Shown here piece after piece: positions 1-10,124 of a stretch of 64,000 nucleotides of DNA. Each line of letters starts with the position of its first letter. Position 1 is the first letter of the stretch. The notes beneath the pieces are model-generated. The model was not told where the DNA came from. It made no database searches and saw nothing but the letters and a program-made list of their open reading frames with translations. The position numbers and the translations under genes are program-made. This DNA comes from Rheum nobile. Lineage: Eukaryota > Streptophyta > Magnoliopsida > Caryophyllales > Polygonaceae. The DNA lies in assembly GCA_027886185.1 (NCBI GenBank), contig WOAB01000159.1, forward strand, positions 434,001-498,000, written 5' to 3'.

Positions 1-1499
1 ATATTTCATTGTCTCAATTGAAGTAACACAAGAACAATAACAAATAGAACATATGTTATATTATAGTCTGAACAAGTCCAAAATCTAAACAAATAAGCAC
101 CTTTGATGTGATGTTTAAAATCAACATTACATAAGCCATAGCAGTCATCACATGATATACATTGACAAGAGTAACAAACTGCAAACGGGAAACATCGCCT
201 AATAGCCTTGTTCTCTCCCTAGCTAGTCAATAATGGTAAGTTTGAAAGCTTAATGGTCCCCGAACCAGTACTTCTTCACCGCGATAGATAAAGGTGAAAT
301 TTAGAGCTTTGCAGAATTCGAATGGAGTACAATCCACTAGTCTAGTCTTAATTGTGAATAAACTCTTTATCAAATTCTTCTTCTTTCTTGTTTCAATTTT
401 AACAAAAGAATTTATTCACTCAATGCAGCATAACGTAGTATATGATCATCCATTCCATGCCATAATTTTCATCTCCACTAAATAAGCATTTGACAACTTG
501 TACAATCAAAAGCCATTACATTTAAGCAAACCATTGGTCTTAAATCTTAATACTTAGTAAACGCTCGATCAAATTATGCCTCTTTATTATTTCCATATTA
601 ACAACTTTGTTATACTTTCTATGTAGGATCAGATCAAATTTCTACAACAATAGCATAATCTCCCATATCTATTCATTCAAAGTTTCAACAATCATACACC
701 ATGATCAATAAGCATTAAGCATTAGGACAAATATGTTCAACCCTTAAAAGAGCCCAAAAATATTACGTGGTACCCTCATGACAATCATAGCAAAAACCTA
801 AAGGAAATTTAGAGATAACCAATTTTTAAATTCATAACACATCCCTTTTAGCTACATTTTGGGGTGTACTATCATATTACTATGTGGAAGATAGAACCTA
901 CTGTGTACACTGCAACTGTGGCTCCCACCCTCCCGTTTGCAGAGACCCTCGTCTTCAGAAGAAAATGAACTCTCCCCACTGGTAACTGCACATGTCAAAT
1001 AAAAGGCTTCCATGTATTCTCTTTAACAAAATCAACTCTGCTGCGAGATCAGAACACTAATGCGTTCAAGTTTTAGCATTGTTGTGATACGATATTGTCA
1101 CAAGGATCAAAGTCTTTCCCCTTGAAAAGATGGCTACCATCCTATCAGTTACTGACCATGAACAACTCTTATTGTAGAGATAATTAGAACAAAAGGTGGG
1201 CAAGAACCTAATACATGATTTGCTATTGTCAATATAACACCCCACTTGGATAATTCTCCTTTTTCCCGTGACTATAAACACTTCATTCATTCCTACATGC
1301 GGACTACATAGTATTAAAATTGACATTTAGTAAATTTCATTTACTTCAGTAGCGAAGTTGGGCACACAAAGAATTGGTGACCCGGACATAGAAACATATG
1401 TAGTTCCATCTATTTTTACTTGTTTAAACTTTATACATGAAGCAATTAGGACAGATGTGTTCAACCCTTAAAAGAGCCTAAAAAGTATTACGTGGTACC
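1..1499. other. AT-rich non-coding DNA, no gene seen
   Basis: Short open frames on both strands show no recognisable domain or conserved composition. The only structure I see is an imperfect direct repeat: about 717-828 returns at about 1440-1553 (shared core acgtggtaccct and the following catagcaaaaacctaaagg). The second copy abuts the PPR relic, so this may be old intron or flank of that gene. Confidence 0.6.
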
Positions 1500-1553
1500 C
1501 TAATGACAGTCATAGCAAAAACCTAAAGGAAATCCAAAGATAACCAATTTTTG
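717..1553. repeat. Dispersed local duplication (two ~112-bp copies)
   Basis: Copy 1 is about 717-828 and copy 2 about 1440-1553, in the same orientation, differing by scattered substitutions and small indels. A second, shorter direct repeat lies beside it: 1561-1600 and 1681-1720 both begin gttgaccatgacactatatta. On the minus strand the latter pair encodes NIVSWST-like residues, so it is part of the PPR relic. Confidence 0.7.
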
Positions 1554-2120
1554 TATAACAGTTGACCATGACACTATATTAGGGCATTCTATTTCTTCAC
1601 ATCGTACATAGTTCTTCATCAACTCAAAGAGCTTCAAGGCTACCCTTGCAAGGTCATGCTGCGCGTGACTATGTATAAAAGTTGACCATGACACTATATT
1701 AAGACATTATATTTCTTCAAAGGTTACATTCACATAATTCATATATGTGAATTTTGAACACTAACTAATTATCCGATCCCAGTTTTTGCAATATATCCAT
1801 GAATCTGTATACAACATCTAGTTGCACTTTCACTCACACAAGCACTGAGCAAAGCAGATATAATGAACTCATTTGTCTTTAATCTTGACACCGAAAGTTC
1901 ACTAAATATTGCTACTGCTCTCTTGAATTCTCCATTTCTGGCATAACCTAAGATCATGGATGTCCATGAAACAATATCTAACTTTGGAGTGGCATTAAAA
2001 CATTTGGCCGCTTCAAGAATAGAAGATGACATAGAGTACAGTTCAACAAGACCACTACCAATAAACTCGTCAATCTGGCAATTGTTCTTACAAATGTTAG
2101 CATGAATTTACTTGCCAAAT
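1500..2120 (-). pseudogene. PPR (PLS-type) gene relic
   Basis: Minus-strand frames encode pentatricopeptide-repeat text. About 2032-1769 gives DIVSWTSMILGYARNGEFKR followed by an NEFIISALLSAC block and an IHGYIAKTG block, the usual order of a plant PPR module. Upstream in the same frame an IHANICKNNCQIDEF stretch is preceded by a stop (GK*IHA, where Q is expected, CAA to TAA). About 1694-1500 carries two SWST motifs and AQHDLARVALKLFELMKNY, again PPR-like, with a partial duplication. Plant PPR proteins usually bind organellar RNA; this copy is too short and broken to do so. No start codon, terminal DYW domain or complete repeat array is present. Confidence 0.75.
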
Positions 2121-2665
2121 TCAAAAGCTTTATTTTAGCAAGTGCAGAGATATTTTTGCTCCTCAATCATTATTAACTTAATGGTAATATAGCAAACAAT
2201 AGGCCAACTAAAACGACAGATTAATAAGAACTATTTCACCCATTCACAACAGATCTAAAAAACAACTAACTATAGATAAAAGAACACAATCAACACTTAA
2301 ATGGAGTATGTGCATGCCCAATCCACCACCACAATATACTCTCACCATTAATCCAACAATTTTCACCAAAATTGCAAAACATTATCAACAACAAATATCA
2401 ATCACTCCCTTTAAACACGCAAAACTTTGCAATAAACCATAAAATGGAAGCAAAATCCATGAAAAAGTGCGCTCCTTAACGCTAATTTCCCAACAAATCC
2501 AACCCGGGAAGCCAAACTTACAAGCAATACACTTGTTTTGTACCCGAGAATCCCAGATCTGGGCAGCAAGCAACACAAACACGAAGCAAAAAAATGACTC
2601 CGTTGATTAAGATTGTATAGAAGAGGATGAGCCAGTTCATGTCAAAAAAAATCAAACAGTATAAC
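2121..2665. other. Spacer left of family A, no gene seen
   Basis: AT-rich sequence with no recognisable coding content. Its last five bases, ATAAC at 2661-2665, differ by one transition from ACAAC at 13059-13063 on the far side of the LTR array. They may be the decayed target-site duplication of the original family A insertion. Confidence 0.5.
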
Positions 2666-3587
2666 TGTTGGATCGTTAGAGTTACGTCTGAGGGAACAAA
2701 AGCTTTGTTCCCACAGAAGGCACAACGGATTAAAATAGCAAGAAAGATAACAGAACGAACTCACGATATATAGTGCAAACCTTGATTAGCAAAACTAGCT
2801 TCTCAAGGAAAAACCACTACCTTCAAGCTTCCGCTTGAGAGGATTTTGAAGTGTGTACTTGTCTTATTGATTTCTTGTTCGATTACACTTGTAGCATGGA
2901 CTCCAAACCCTAGACTTCCCACCTAGATTCGAAGATCACTCCTACAACTATGAATCTGAACTCAACCCTCAAAGACTCACAAACACTTCACTCTCTTTTT
3001 CTCAACTGAACGCTCTCTATTCTTCTTTTTTTCTCTGCATCGTTACTTAGAAAAGAATCCATACTTCTCTTAAATATAACTCGGCTAAAACCCTAATTGA
3101 CACAAAATTAGGAAATACTAGAATTAGATTACAAAGATATGATTTTGTTTGGAAGATAAGATATCACAACCGGTTATATTAATTAAGGAAGGAGTTCCTT
3201 AATTAATCCAACCGATTGGATAACGTTCTTCTCTCTCCAATCGCCTTATCTTAGGGAAGATTCCTAGGATCAACACGATCGGGTTTTCTCTCTCCATATC
3301 TTCGTGCAATCTGGCTTGATCCTTGGAGCCGAAGTCTTCATCCTCTACCGCGTGGCTTCTTGGTTTGTTATCTTAACTTATCACGCTGGATGAATTCTTT
3401 CCTTTTGCAGCCTTGATCTGGTCCGTCACTTCAGTTCCTTGAGAGGTAACAAAGCGCTAAGCAAGCCTTTGTTCCCTCTGAGATCTTGTGTTGCAAAGCT
3501 CCCTGGGATAACTCTTCTTGTCCCTGAAACACTTGGTACACGTATTAGTTGAGTGTTTGTAACCATCAAAACCTAACGAATTCAACA
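2666..3587 (-). repeat. Family A LTR copy A (922 bp)
   Basis: Runs TGTTGGATCG...GAATTCAACA in plus orientation, with TG/CA ends and TGTTG/CAACA inverted termini. It is near-identical to the copies at 5938-6859 and 12137-13058, all exactly 922 bp. The element reads on the minus strand, so this is a 3' LTR: a polypurine tract (minus AAAAAGGGGGAATT) abuts it at 3588-3600. Almost nothing of the internal region remains beyond that tract. Confidence 0.9.
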
Positions 3588-4582
3588 AATTCCCCCTTTT
3601 TGATGGTGACAAAGCGCTAAGCAAGCCTTTGTTCCCCCTTGAGAGGTAACAAAGCGCTAAGCAAGCCTTTGTTCCCTCTGAGATCCTGTGTTGCAAAGCT
3701 TTGTTCCCACAGAAGGCACAACGGATTAAAATAACAAGAAAGATAACATAACGAACTCACGATATATAGTGCAAACCTTGATTAGCAAAACTAGCTTCTC
3801 AAGGAAAAACCACTACCTTCAAGCTTCCGCTTGAGAGGATTTTGAAGTGTGTACTTGTCTTATTGATTTCTTGTTCGATTACACTTGTAGCATGGACTCC
3901 AAACCCTAGACTTCCCACCTAGATTCGAAGATCACTCCTACAACTATGAATCTGAACTCAACCCTCAAAGACTCACAAACACTTCACTCTCTTTTTCTCA
4001 ACTGAACGCTCTCTATTCTTCTTTTTTTCTCTGCGTCGTTACTTAGAAAAGAATCCATACTTCTCTTAAATATAACTCGGCTAAAACCCTAATTGACACA
4101 AAATTAGGAAATACTAGAATCGGATTACAAAGATATGATTTTGTTTGGAAGATAAGATATCACAACCGGTTATATAATTAAGAAAGGAGTTCCTTAATTA
4201 ATCCAACCGATTGGATAACGTTCTTCTCTCTCCAATCGCCTTATCTTAGGGAAGATTCCTAGGATCAACACGATCGGGTTTTCTCTCTCCATATCTTCGT
4301 GCAATCCGGCTTGATCCTTGGAGCCGAAGTCTTCATCCTCTACCGCGTGGCTTCTTGGTTTGTTTTCTTAACTCATCACGTTGGATGACTTCTTTCCTTT
4401 TGCAGCCTTGATCTGGTCCGTCACTTCAGTTCCTTGAGAGGTAACAAAGCGCTAAGCAAGCCTTTGTTCCCTTTGAGATCCTGTGTTGCAAAGCTCCCTG
4501 GGATAACTCTTCTTGTCCCTGAAACACTTGGTACACGTATTAGTTGAGTGTTTGTAACCATCAAAACCTAAGGAATTCAACA
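3588..4582 (-). repeat. Rearranged family A LTR copy B plus internal scar
   Basis: After the polypurine tract only tttttgatggtgacaaa of internal sequence remains. Two copies of a short LTR segment follow (aagcgctaagcaagcctttg), and at about 3695-3700 the sequence re-enters the LTR near its position 34 and runs to its end at 4582. The junction shares the hexamer AAAGCT with both parents, a microhomology join. The result is a 5' LTR fused directly to a 3' LTR remnant with the internal region deleted. Confidence 0.8.
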
Positions 4583-4677
4583 ACAACAAAGAATCAAAGA
4601 ATCTGACTTGCTCAACAACAAAAAAGCAGTAATTAAATAGCAACCTGAACGGAGAGGTTGGTGTTGGCGAGGGGTCG
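4583..4677. repeat. Duplicated copy of the flank found at 13059-13154
   Basis: These 95 bases match the 96 bases following LTR D except for one base in a poly-A run. Single-copy-looking flank beside two LTRs of one array means a block of the locus, flank plus LTR, was duplicated by recombination rather than by two insertions. At 4678 it switches directly into gag. Confidence 0.88.
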
Positions 4678-5881
4678 GTTCATCTTTCTCTGAGATCGAT
4701 TCATCTTTCTCTTCGAGTTGCTCACTGAAAAGATTACTTTCACGAACGAGATTCTTAATGAGAGAGATCAAGCTTTCTTTAGATTTGCATCTTAAGCTTG
4801 ATATAAGATCAGATTCAGTTACCTCATCGTTGATTACCTCTCCCTTTGTCTCGTTTGGAACTTCAACGGCCATTAAGCAAACATCCCTGGAGTGTGACGA
4901 ATCTTCGTCATCTGAGTCTGATTCTCCCCAGGTGGCAACCATTGCTTGCTTCCCTTCATTTGCTGGAGGCATTCCTGCCTTCTTCTTGAAGTAGTTTCTG
5001 GCCATGTGTCCCTTGTTCTGACAGTGGTAACAAACCACATCTTTCATGTCTCTGTTCCCTTCAAAGGAACTGGGCGAGTCCTTGTTCCGATACCATATCT
5101 TCCTCATTGCCCTTGTGATAAGAGCAACATCTTCATCGCCATCCTCATCTTCATCGCCCGTTTGAGACAGATCAAATGCCCTTTCCACCTTCAGGGCAAT
5201 GTTCTTCGCCTTCTCCTCTCCTTTCTTGTTTATCTTATGATTATAGACAGAGGCGTTGCTTTCCAGCTTAGCAACCATCTCTTCCATAGTAAGAGTCTTG
5301 ACGTCTGTTTGAGAGTAGAGGGCAAGAGCAATGGCATCCCACTGAGTGTTGAGACCTTGCATGAAGTGATGAGTCAACTTCCAGTCTGGCATTGTTTCAC
5401 CAAGGTACTGAAGCTGACCAACTAGCCCATGGAACCTAGAGTAGTACTCTTGAATGTGTTCATCTTTCCCTTGAGAAACTTGGTCATACTCCTTGATCAG
5501 AGAAAGGATCTTGTTCTTCTTTGTGTCTTCATTTCCTTGATGAAGGCGCTTCAGAGCATCCCAGATCTCCTTAGCAGTTTTGTAGCTCATGATTTTCTTG
5601 AGATCTAAGATAGAAAGAGCCATGTGGAGGATCTTCTTGTCCCTGTTGTTTTTCTCCAATTTCTTCCAGTCCTCATGGGTGTAGTCGATATTTGGTTTTG
5701 GCTTAGTCTCATCTTCGTCATTCTTGATAACCAAAGGACCGACTTCTATGACTCTCCAAATCTGTCCGTCGAGGGAACAGATGTGGGACTCGATTTGTTC
5801 CACCCACCAATCATACTCACCGACCTTCAGCATTGGCGGCTTTCAGAATGAATCACCGATTGCATTGCTTGACGACGACAT
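4678..5881 (-). pseudogene. Truncated copia-type gag, family A copy 1
   Basis: Minus strand, start MSSSSNAIGDSF at about 5881. It carries the Ty1/copia Gag (UBN2/DUF4219-type) region, with YDWWVEQIESHI near the start and KTAKEIWDALKRL mid-region, then a zinc-knuckle-like CYHCQNKGHMARNY. It stops matching the longer copy at about 4690. Codon 13 is TGA where the other copy has TGG (W). Conversely this copy keeps TGG at the site where the longer copy has TAG, so each copy is disabled at a different tryptophan. The junction at 4678-4700 contains ttcatctttctct, copied again just inside gag: filler from end joining. It cannot make full Gag. Confidence 0.9.
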
Positions 5882-5923
5882 CTTTCCTGCAAATTCTGTA
5901 ACGAAAACAATCTAGAGCACCAG

Positions 5924-5935
5924 GCTCTGATACCA
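5924..5935 (-). other. Primer-binding site, family A
   Basis: The minus strand reads TGGTATCAGAGC, complementary to the 3' end of initiator tRNA-Met, two bases inside LTR C. It shows that LTR C once acted as the 5' LTR for the truncated gag to its left. Confidence 0.9.
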
Positions 5936-5937
5936 AT

Positions 5938-6859
5938 TGTTGGATCGTTAGAGTTATATCTGAGGGAACAAAAGCTTTGTTCCCACAGAAGGCACAACGG
6001 ATTAAAATAGCAAGAAAGATAACAGAACGAACTCACGATATATAGTGGAAACCTTGATTAGCAAAACTAGCTTCTCAAGGAAAAACCACTACCTTCAAGC
6101 TTCCGCTTGAGAGGATTTTGAAGTGTGTACTTGTCTTATTGATTTCTTGTTCGATTACACTTGTAGCATGGACTCCAAACCCTAGACTTCCCACCTAGAT
6201 TCGAAGATCACTCCTACAACTATGAATCTGAACTCAACCCTCAAAGACTCACAAACACTTCACTCTCTTTTTCTCAACTGAACGCTCTCTATTCTTCTTT
6301 TTTTCTCTGCATCGTTACTTAGAAAAGAATCCATACTTCTCTTAAATATAACTCGGCTAAAACCCTAATTGACACAAAATTAGGAAATACTAGAATCAGA
6401 TTACAAAGATATGATTTTGTTTGGAAGATAAGATATCACAACCGGTTATATTAATTAAGGAAGGAGTTCCTTAATTAATCCAACCGATTGGATAACGTTC
6501 TTCTCTCTCCAATCGCCTTATCTTAGGGAAGATTCCTAGGATCAATACGATCGGGTTTTCTCTCTCCATATCTTCGTGCAATCCGGCTTGATCCTTGGAG
6601 CCGAAGTCTTCATCCTCTACCGCGTGGCTTCTTGGTTTGTTTTCTTAACTCATCACGCTGGATGAATTCTTTCCTTTTGCAGCCTTGATCTGGTCCGTCA
6701 CTTCAGTTCCTTGAGAGGTAACAAAGCGCTAAGCAAGCCTTTGTTCCCTCTGAGATCCTGTGTTGCAAAGCTCCCTGGGATAACTCTTCTTGTCCCTGAA
6801 ACACTTGATACACGTATTAGTTGAGTGTTTGTAACCATCAAAACCTAAGGAATTCAACA
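5938..6859 (-). repeat. Family A LTR copy C (shared LTR)
   Basis: It is 922 bp with TG/CA ends. On its left is a primer-binding site and gag; on its right a polypurine tract (6860-6872). It therefore serves as 5' LTR of the truncated unit and 3' LTR of the full unit, the signature of recombination between LTRs of tandem copies. Confidence 0.92.
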
Positions 6860-6872
6860 AATTCCCCCTTTT

Positions 6873-7280
6873 TGATGGTGACAAACACCCTTAACAATGA
6901 AGCATATACCAACTAGAACAAGACAGAACTGACAAGAAAGTTTCCCACTAATACACTGTTAGTTCCCCCTAAGTCCAGCAATACGTTTTACCTATTCTGT
7001 TCCCCTTTAGACAACGCTACCTGTCATTTTCCCCATTTTGGCATCATCAAAAACACAGTAAAGAGTTAGAGAAGAAAGATCAATGCCAGATAAACAAAAA
7101 CACCCCTTGTCATTAATTTAAAAAAAAACTTAAACAACATGCAAAGATAGCCAAAACATGCAAAACATCTAAACACAGTCATTAAGCCACACAGGGCACA
7201 CAAGTCATAGAGAAATAAAAACAACTAAGGAGGATAGATGAGCAAGGGAACAAAGGAGTGGGTGGATGGCAGGTAAACGG
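6873..7280. other. Family A 3' untranslated internal region
   Basis: Between the polypurine tract and the end of the second ORF. AT-rich, with no coding potential recognised; it probably holds the 3' UTR of the upstream ORF. Confidence 0.5.
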
Positions 7281-8927
7281 TTAGGCATCACTATGACCAG
7301 CCGATGGAGCTGATGCGTGATGGGAGAGAAGCGCGCGTACGTCTGCCAAGAGAAGCGTCTGCTGAGCAGCCAAATCCTGCACTGCCTGGCAAAGACTTCT
7401 CAGATCCTTCCCCAGAGATGATTTCTCATTCAGTTCCCCCTCAGAACTGTCCGCCTCAGAATCTTCCATAGTCTCAGAAACAGCCGGAACACTATCCAGT
7501 TTCACCCAGCCTTCGTCACCTTGAAGAACAAACTTCATCTTGTGTAGATTACTGACATCGAAGGGGCGGGAGAAGACACTCGATTCCGCCGAGGAGTTGT
7601 AGACTTTATGGTACTCAAGAATCTTTTTGACAACTCGAGGGAACGGAAGAGCGTGCTGGTCTGTGTTCCTAGCATGGGACATGTGCTGCATCATAATCCT
7701 GGGGAGGCAAATGGGTTCCTTCTTCAATAGCGTAGATAGGAGTACAATATCCAAAATCAGTAGTCGGTTCCTTTTCTGTCCCCTGGGCGTGATGTTGCTG
7801 ATCAAGAAGTGGTATAATACTTTGTTGACGGCAGACATCTCAGATATGTCAAGATCACCACTTCCCAGAGCATTCTCAATGCCAGCCACTGCCCACACTG
7901 CTTCAGAATATGGAAAATCCTTAGGCCATCTTTCTTTTGGGTACTCGCCATACCCCTCATGTGGGACTCCCAAGGCTACTCCCAACTCAATGCTCGAAAA
8001 CAGATGTACCTTCCCTCCAAGCTTGTAGCTCCCCAGAACGGCGTGGGGTCTGACTTCCATCACATAAGACGAATAGAACTCCCTTATCAAGTCCTCATCC
8101 ACTCCTTCTTCTTTCACGAACAGCCGACTCCACTTCTGAGCATCCAGTACTGCATACACCTCCTTCAGATAATTCTCCTTAAGAAACTCCGGGTCCACCA
8201 ACAATTCTTTTACCACGGACTTATGGCTCATGCTTTTGACTTCATCAGCCGCCACCTTTCCTTTGGCCTTGGCGGGCTGACGACGTTGACTTTTGTGGAG
8301 AGGACCAACAGAGACCTTGGCTTTCTTCGCTTTGTTCCCAGTGAGGGGTTCTGACTCCTCGTCAGAATTGACTATGATAGCCTTCTCAGACTTCTTCTGA
8401 GAGCGGGTCTTCCTCTTGGAGGAATATGCAGTCTTTATCCTTCCAGATGACTTTAGAGAAATAAGAGGTTCCTCTTCATCTTCTTCCTCAACCAATTCCT
8501 TGGCGAGACACCTTACACCTCCCTGAATCTTCTCCTTCACAGCCACGTGCTCCTCAGTGGTGACTGGAGTGGTCTCTCTAGATAACTCCTTTTTCTCCTC
8601 TTCAATGGGGTCAGGATGGGTTGGAGAGGAATAAACCTCCTCTCTTTCAGTAGAGGATATGGCAGTGGGAACGGTCGGGGAGATTTTAGGGTTAGGGTTT
8701 TGTGGAGTGGGTTCTGTGTTTGGGGCGATTGGGGCTATGTAGGGGACCATGGCGAGTTGGTCCTGGGTTGGTGATGGTGGAGGGGTAACTTTGGTGGTCG
8801 CTGGGATGGTGGAGGAGGAAGGTAGGGACTGGGTAATGGCGGCGAGGAGAGCGGGGTCTGTCCCCATGGAGGACAGTTTGGCAAGGAGGTTTTGGAGGTC
8901 TTGGGCAAGGTTAGTGTTTGAGGCCAT
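7281..8927 (-). CDS. Family A second ORF, putative plant transposon protein domain
   Basis: An uninterrupted 548-residue ORF in the same orientation as gag. Residues ~1-230 are low-complexity (Pro/Thr/Glu-rich, then acidic and Lys/Arg-rich with RKTRSQKKSEK, a possible nuclear signal). Residues ~235-440 hold a folded region: FLKENYLKEVYAVL, FYSSYVMEVRP, VHLFSSIELGVALGVP, and later NKVLYHFLISNITPRGQKR. This layout resembles the putative plant transposon protein domain (PF20167), a family of unknown function common in plant retrotransposons and MULEs. The C terminus has a coiled-coil-like LCQAVQDLAAQQTLLLADV. The ATG at 8927 follows a plausible TATA box and 5' intron, so it may be expressed separately from gag. 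It is intact while gag is not. Function is not known; domain assignment is from memory of the family. Confidence 0.8.
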   Translation of the reverse strand: MASNTNLAQDLQNLLAKLSSMGTDPALLAAITQSLPSSSTIPATTKVTPPPSPTQDQLAMVPYIAPIAPNTEPTPQNPNPKISPTVPTAISSTEREEVYSSPTHPDPIEEEKKELSRETTPVTTEEHVAVKEKIQGGVRCLAKELVEEEDEEEPLISLKSSGRIKTAYSSKRKTRSQKKSEKAIIVNSDEESEPLTGNKAKKAKVSVGPLHKSQRRQPAKAKGKVAADEVKSMSHKSVVKELLVDPEFLKENYLKEVYAVLDAQKWSRLFVKEEGVDEDLIREFYSSYVMEVRPHAVLGSYKLGGKVHLFSSIELGVALGVPHEGYGEYPKERWPKDFPYSEAVWAVAGIENALGSGDLDISEMSAVNKVLYHFLISNITPRGQKRNRLLILDIVLLSTLLKKEPICLPRIMMQHMSHARNTDQHALPFPRVVKKILEYHKVYNSSAESSVFSRPFDVSNLHKMKFVLQGDEGWVKLDSVPAVSETMEDSEADSSEGELNEKSSLGKDLRSLCQAVQDLAAQQTLLLADVRALLSHHASAPSAGHSDA

Positions 8928-8954
8928 TTTTGTGAGAGAGAGAGAGAGAGAGCA

Positions 8955-9050
8955 CTGGAAAGACGAGAGGCAAAGAGGAAGATGAAGATAACTTGAGGAA
9001 GATAAGGGAATAGTGAAGAGGAGACTTACCTGGAGACCCGAATTATATAG
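8955..9050 (-). promoter_or_regulatory. Candidate TATA box and 5'-UTR intron of the second ORF
   Basis: On the minus strand CTATATAATT lies at about 9049-9040. A perfect donor, CCAG|GTAAGT, has its GT at 9029-9028. A pyrimidine tract ending TTTCCAG (AG at 8956-8955) would close a 75-nt intron. The ATG follows at 8927 after a CT-dinucleotide stretch (GAGAGA on plus, 8935-8952). Promoter activity is inferred from sequence only. Confidence 0.5.
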
Positions 9051-10124
9051 CCATCACAAAATCTTCTAGAAATTCCAAAGATAAAATCTGATCCTTTCAG
9101 TTTCCAAAAGATAAAAATTGCAATCTTCCACTTTCCTAAAAACTTTCCAGAATCTCGTCCAAATCCAATTGAACCAGCCGAAAGATCTCTTTCTAACTTC
9201 TTTCCATCAAATCAACCCTTAATACACGGCGCGTCCCAACACAAGGTTTCCATTATTACATTCTGCCATACACACGTCATCTCAGACCTACAAGCCACAG
9301 AGGCCGAACCGTTTTCCCGCCAAAACAAAAAGTAGTAGGGTGTGATGCTGGGGGTTAGTTACCAGAGAGGGTACAAAAGACCATCACACCAAAATATATG
9401 ATATTTGCGATTGATTTTTACATCATGCCCGAGGGGTCTCCAGTTGTGGATGATTAGATGGGCTCATAGGAGACATCAAGCATGGCGGTTACGGGTGAGC
9501 TGTAGAATCAACTATCATTTGGGCTTGTAATGAGGGAACAAATCATCAAGTTGATTCTTTTGGGCCGAATTAGAGCTGATTCAAGTGACATATGATAACA
9601 TAGATGACCATGCAAGACATTCAGTACATAAAGGAAGTAAAAACACATAGTCAAGCTTTTCGAAAATTAATACCCAAGGAAGCTAATGCATAATAAGGCA
9701 TGAAGATTTGACTTTCACAGTTTACCACGTAATCTAGCCAATCATCGAGGGAACACAACACATAGACATGTAGTTAGGGGAACAAACCAGACTTCGTATG
9801 GAACTGAATGTAGAGTTCCTCAACAGGTGTCCTAATGAGAAAAGTGGCGTTTGATTCTTTGTTCCACGAGATCCCTTATTTGGCAATCTTTCTCAACACA
9901 ATTATGTCTTTTCTAGATGTACATGGTACCTGAAATTTTCACACAAGGTACAGATTAGTCATTAAGTCCTTGTCCACATCACCTTTACCTCTGACACCAG
10001 GCCTTTGAGTCTCAAGATTCCATGCATAAGTGAGGTGAGACTCGCTTTGTTCCCTGTCAAGTAGCTGACCCTTGAATGAATGAAACACTAGGAACATTCC
10101 TCACTTTATCCTGCACAGAAAGAG
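9051..10124. other. Family A internal spacer, no gene seen
   Basis: About 1.07 kb between the end of gag and the second ORF. No ORF with recognisable content on either strand. In autonomous copia elements this is where pol would lie; nothing resembling integrase or RT motifs remains. Confidence 0.6.

Noticed and set aside
2900..2915. aaaccctaga strings as telomeric repeat
   Set aside because: Single isolated occurrences inside each family A LTR, no tandem array.
5920..5940. TGGTATCAGAGC strings (also near 12123, 43566, 44834, 46650, 54144) as tRNA gene pieces
   Set aside because: Only the 12-base 3' complement is present, each next to an LTR. They are primer-binding sites, not tRNA genes.
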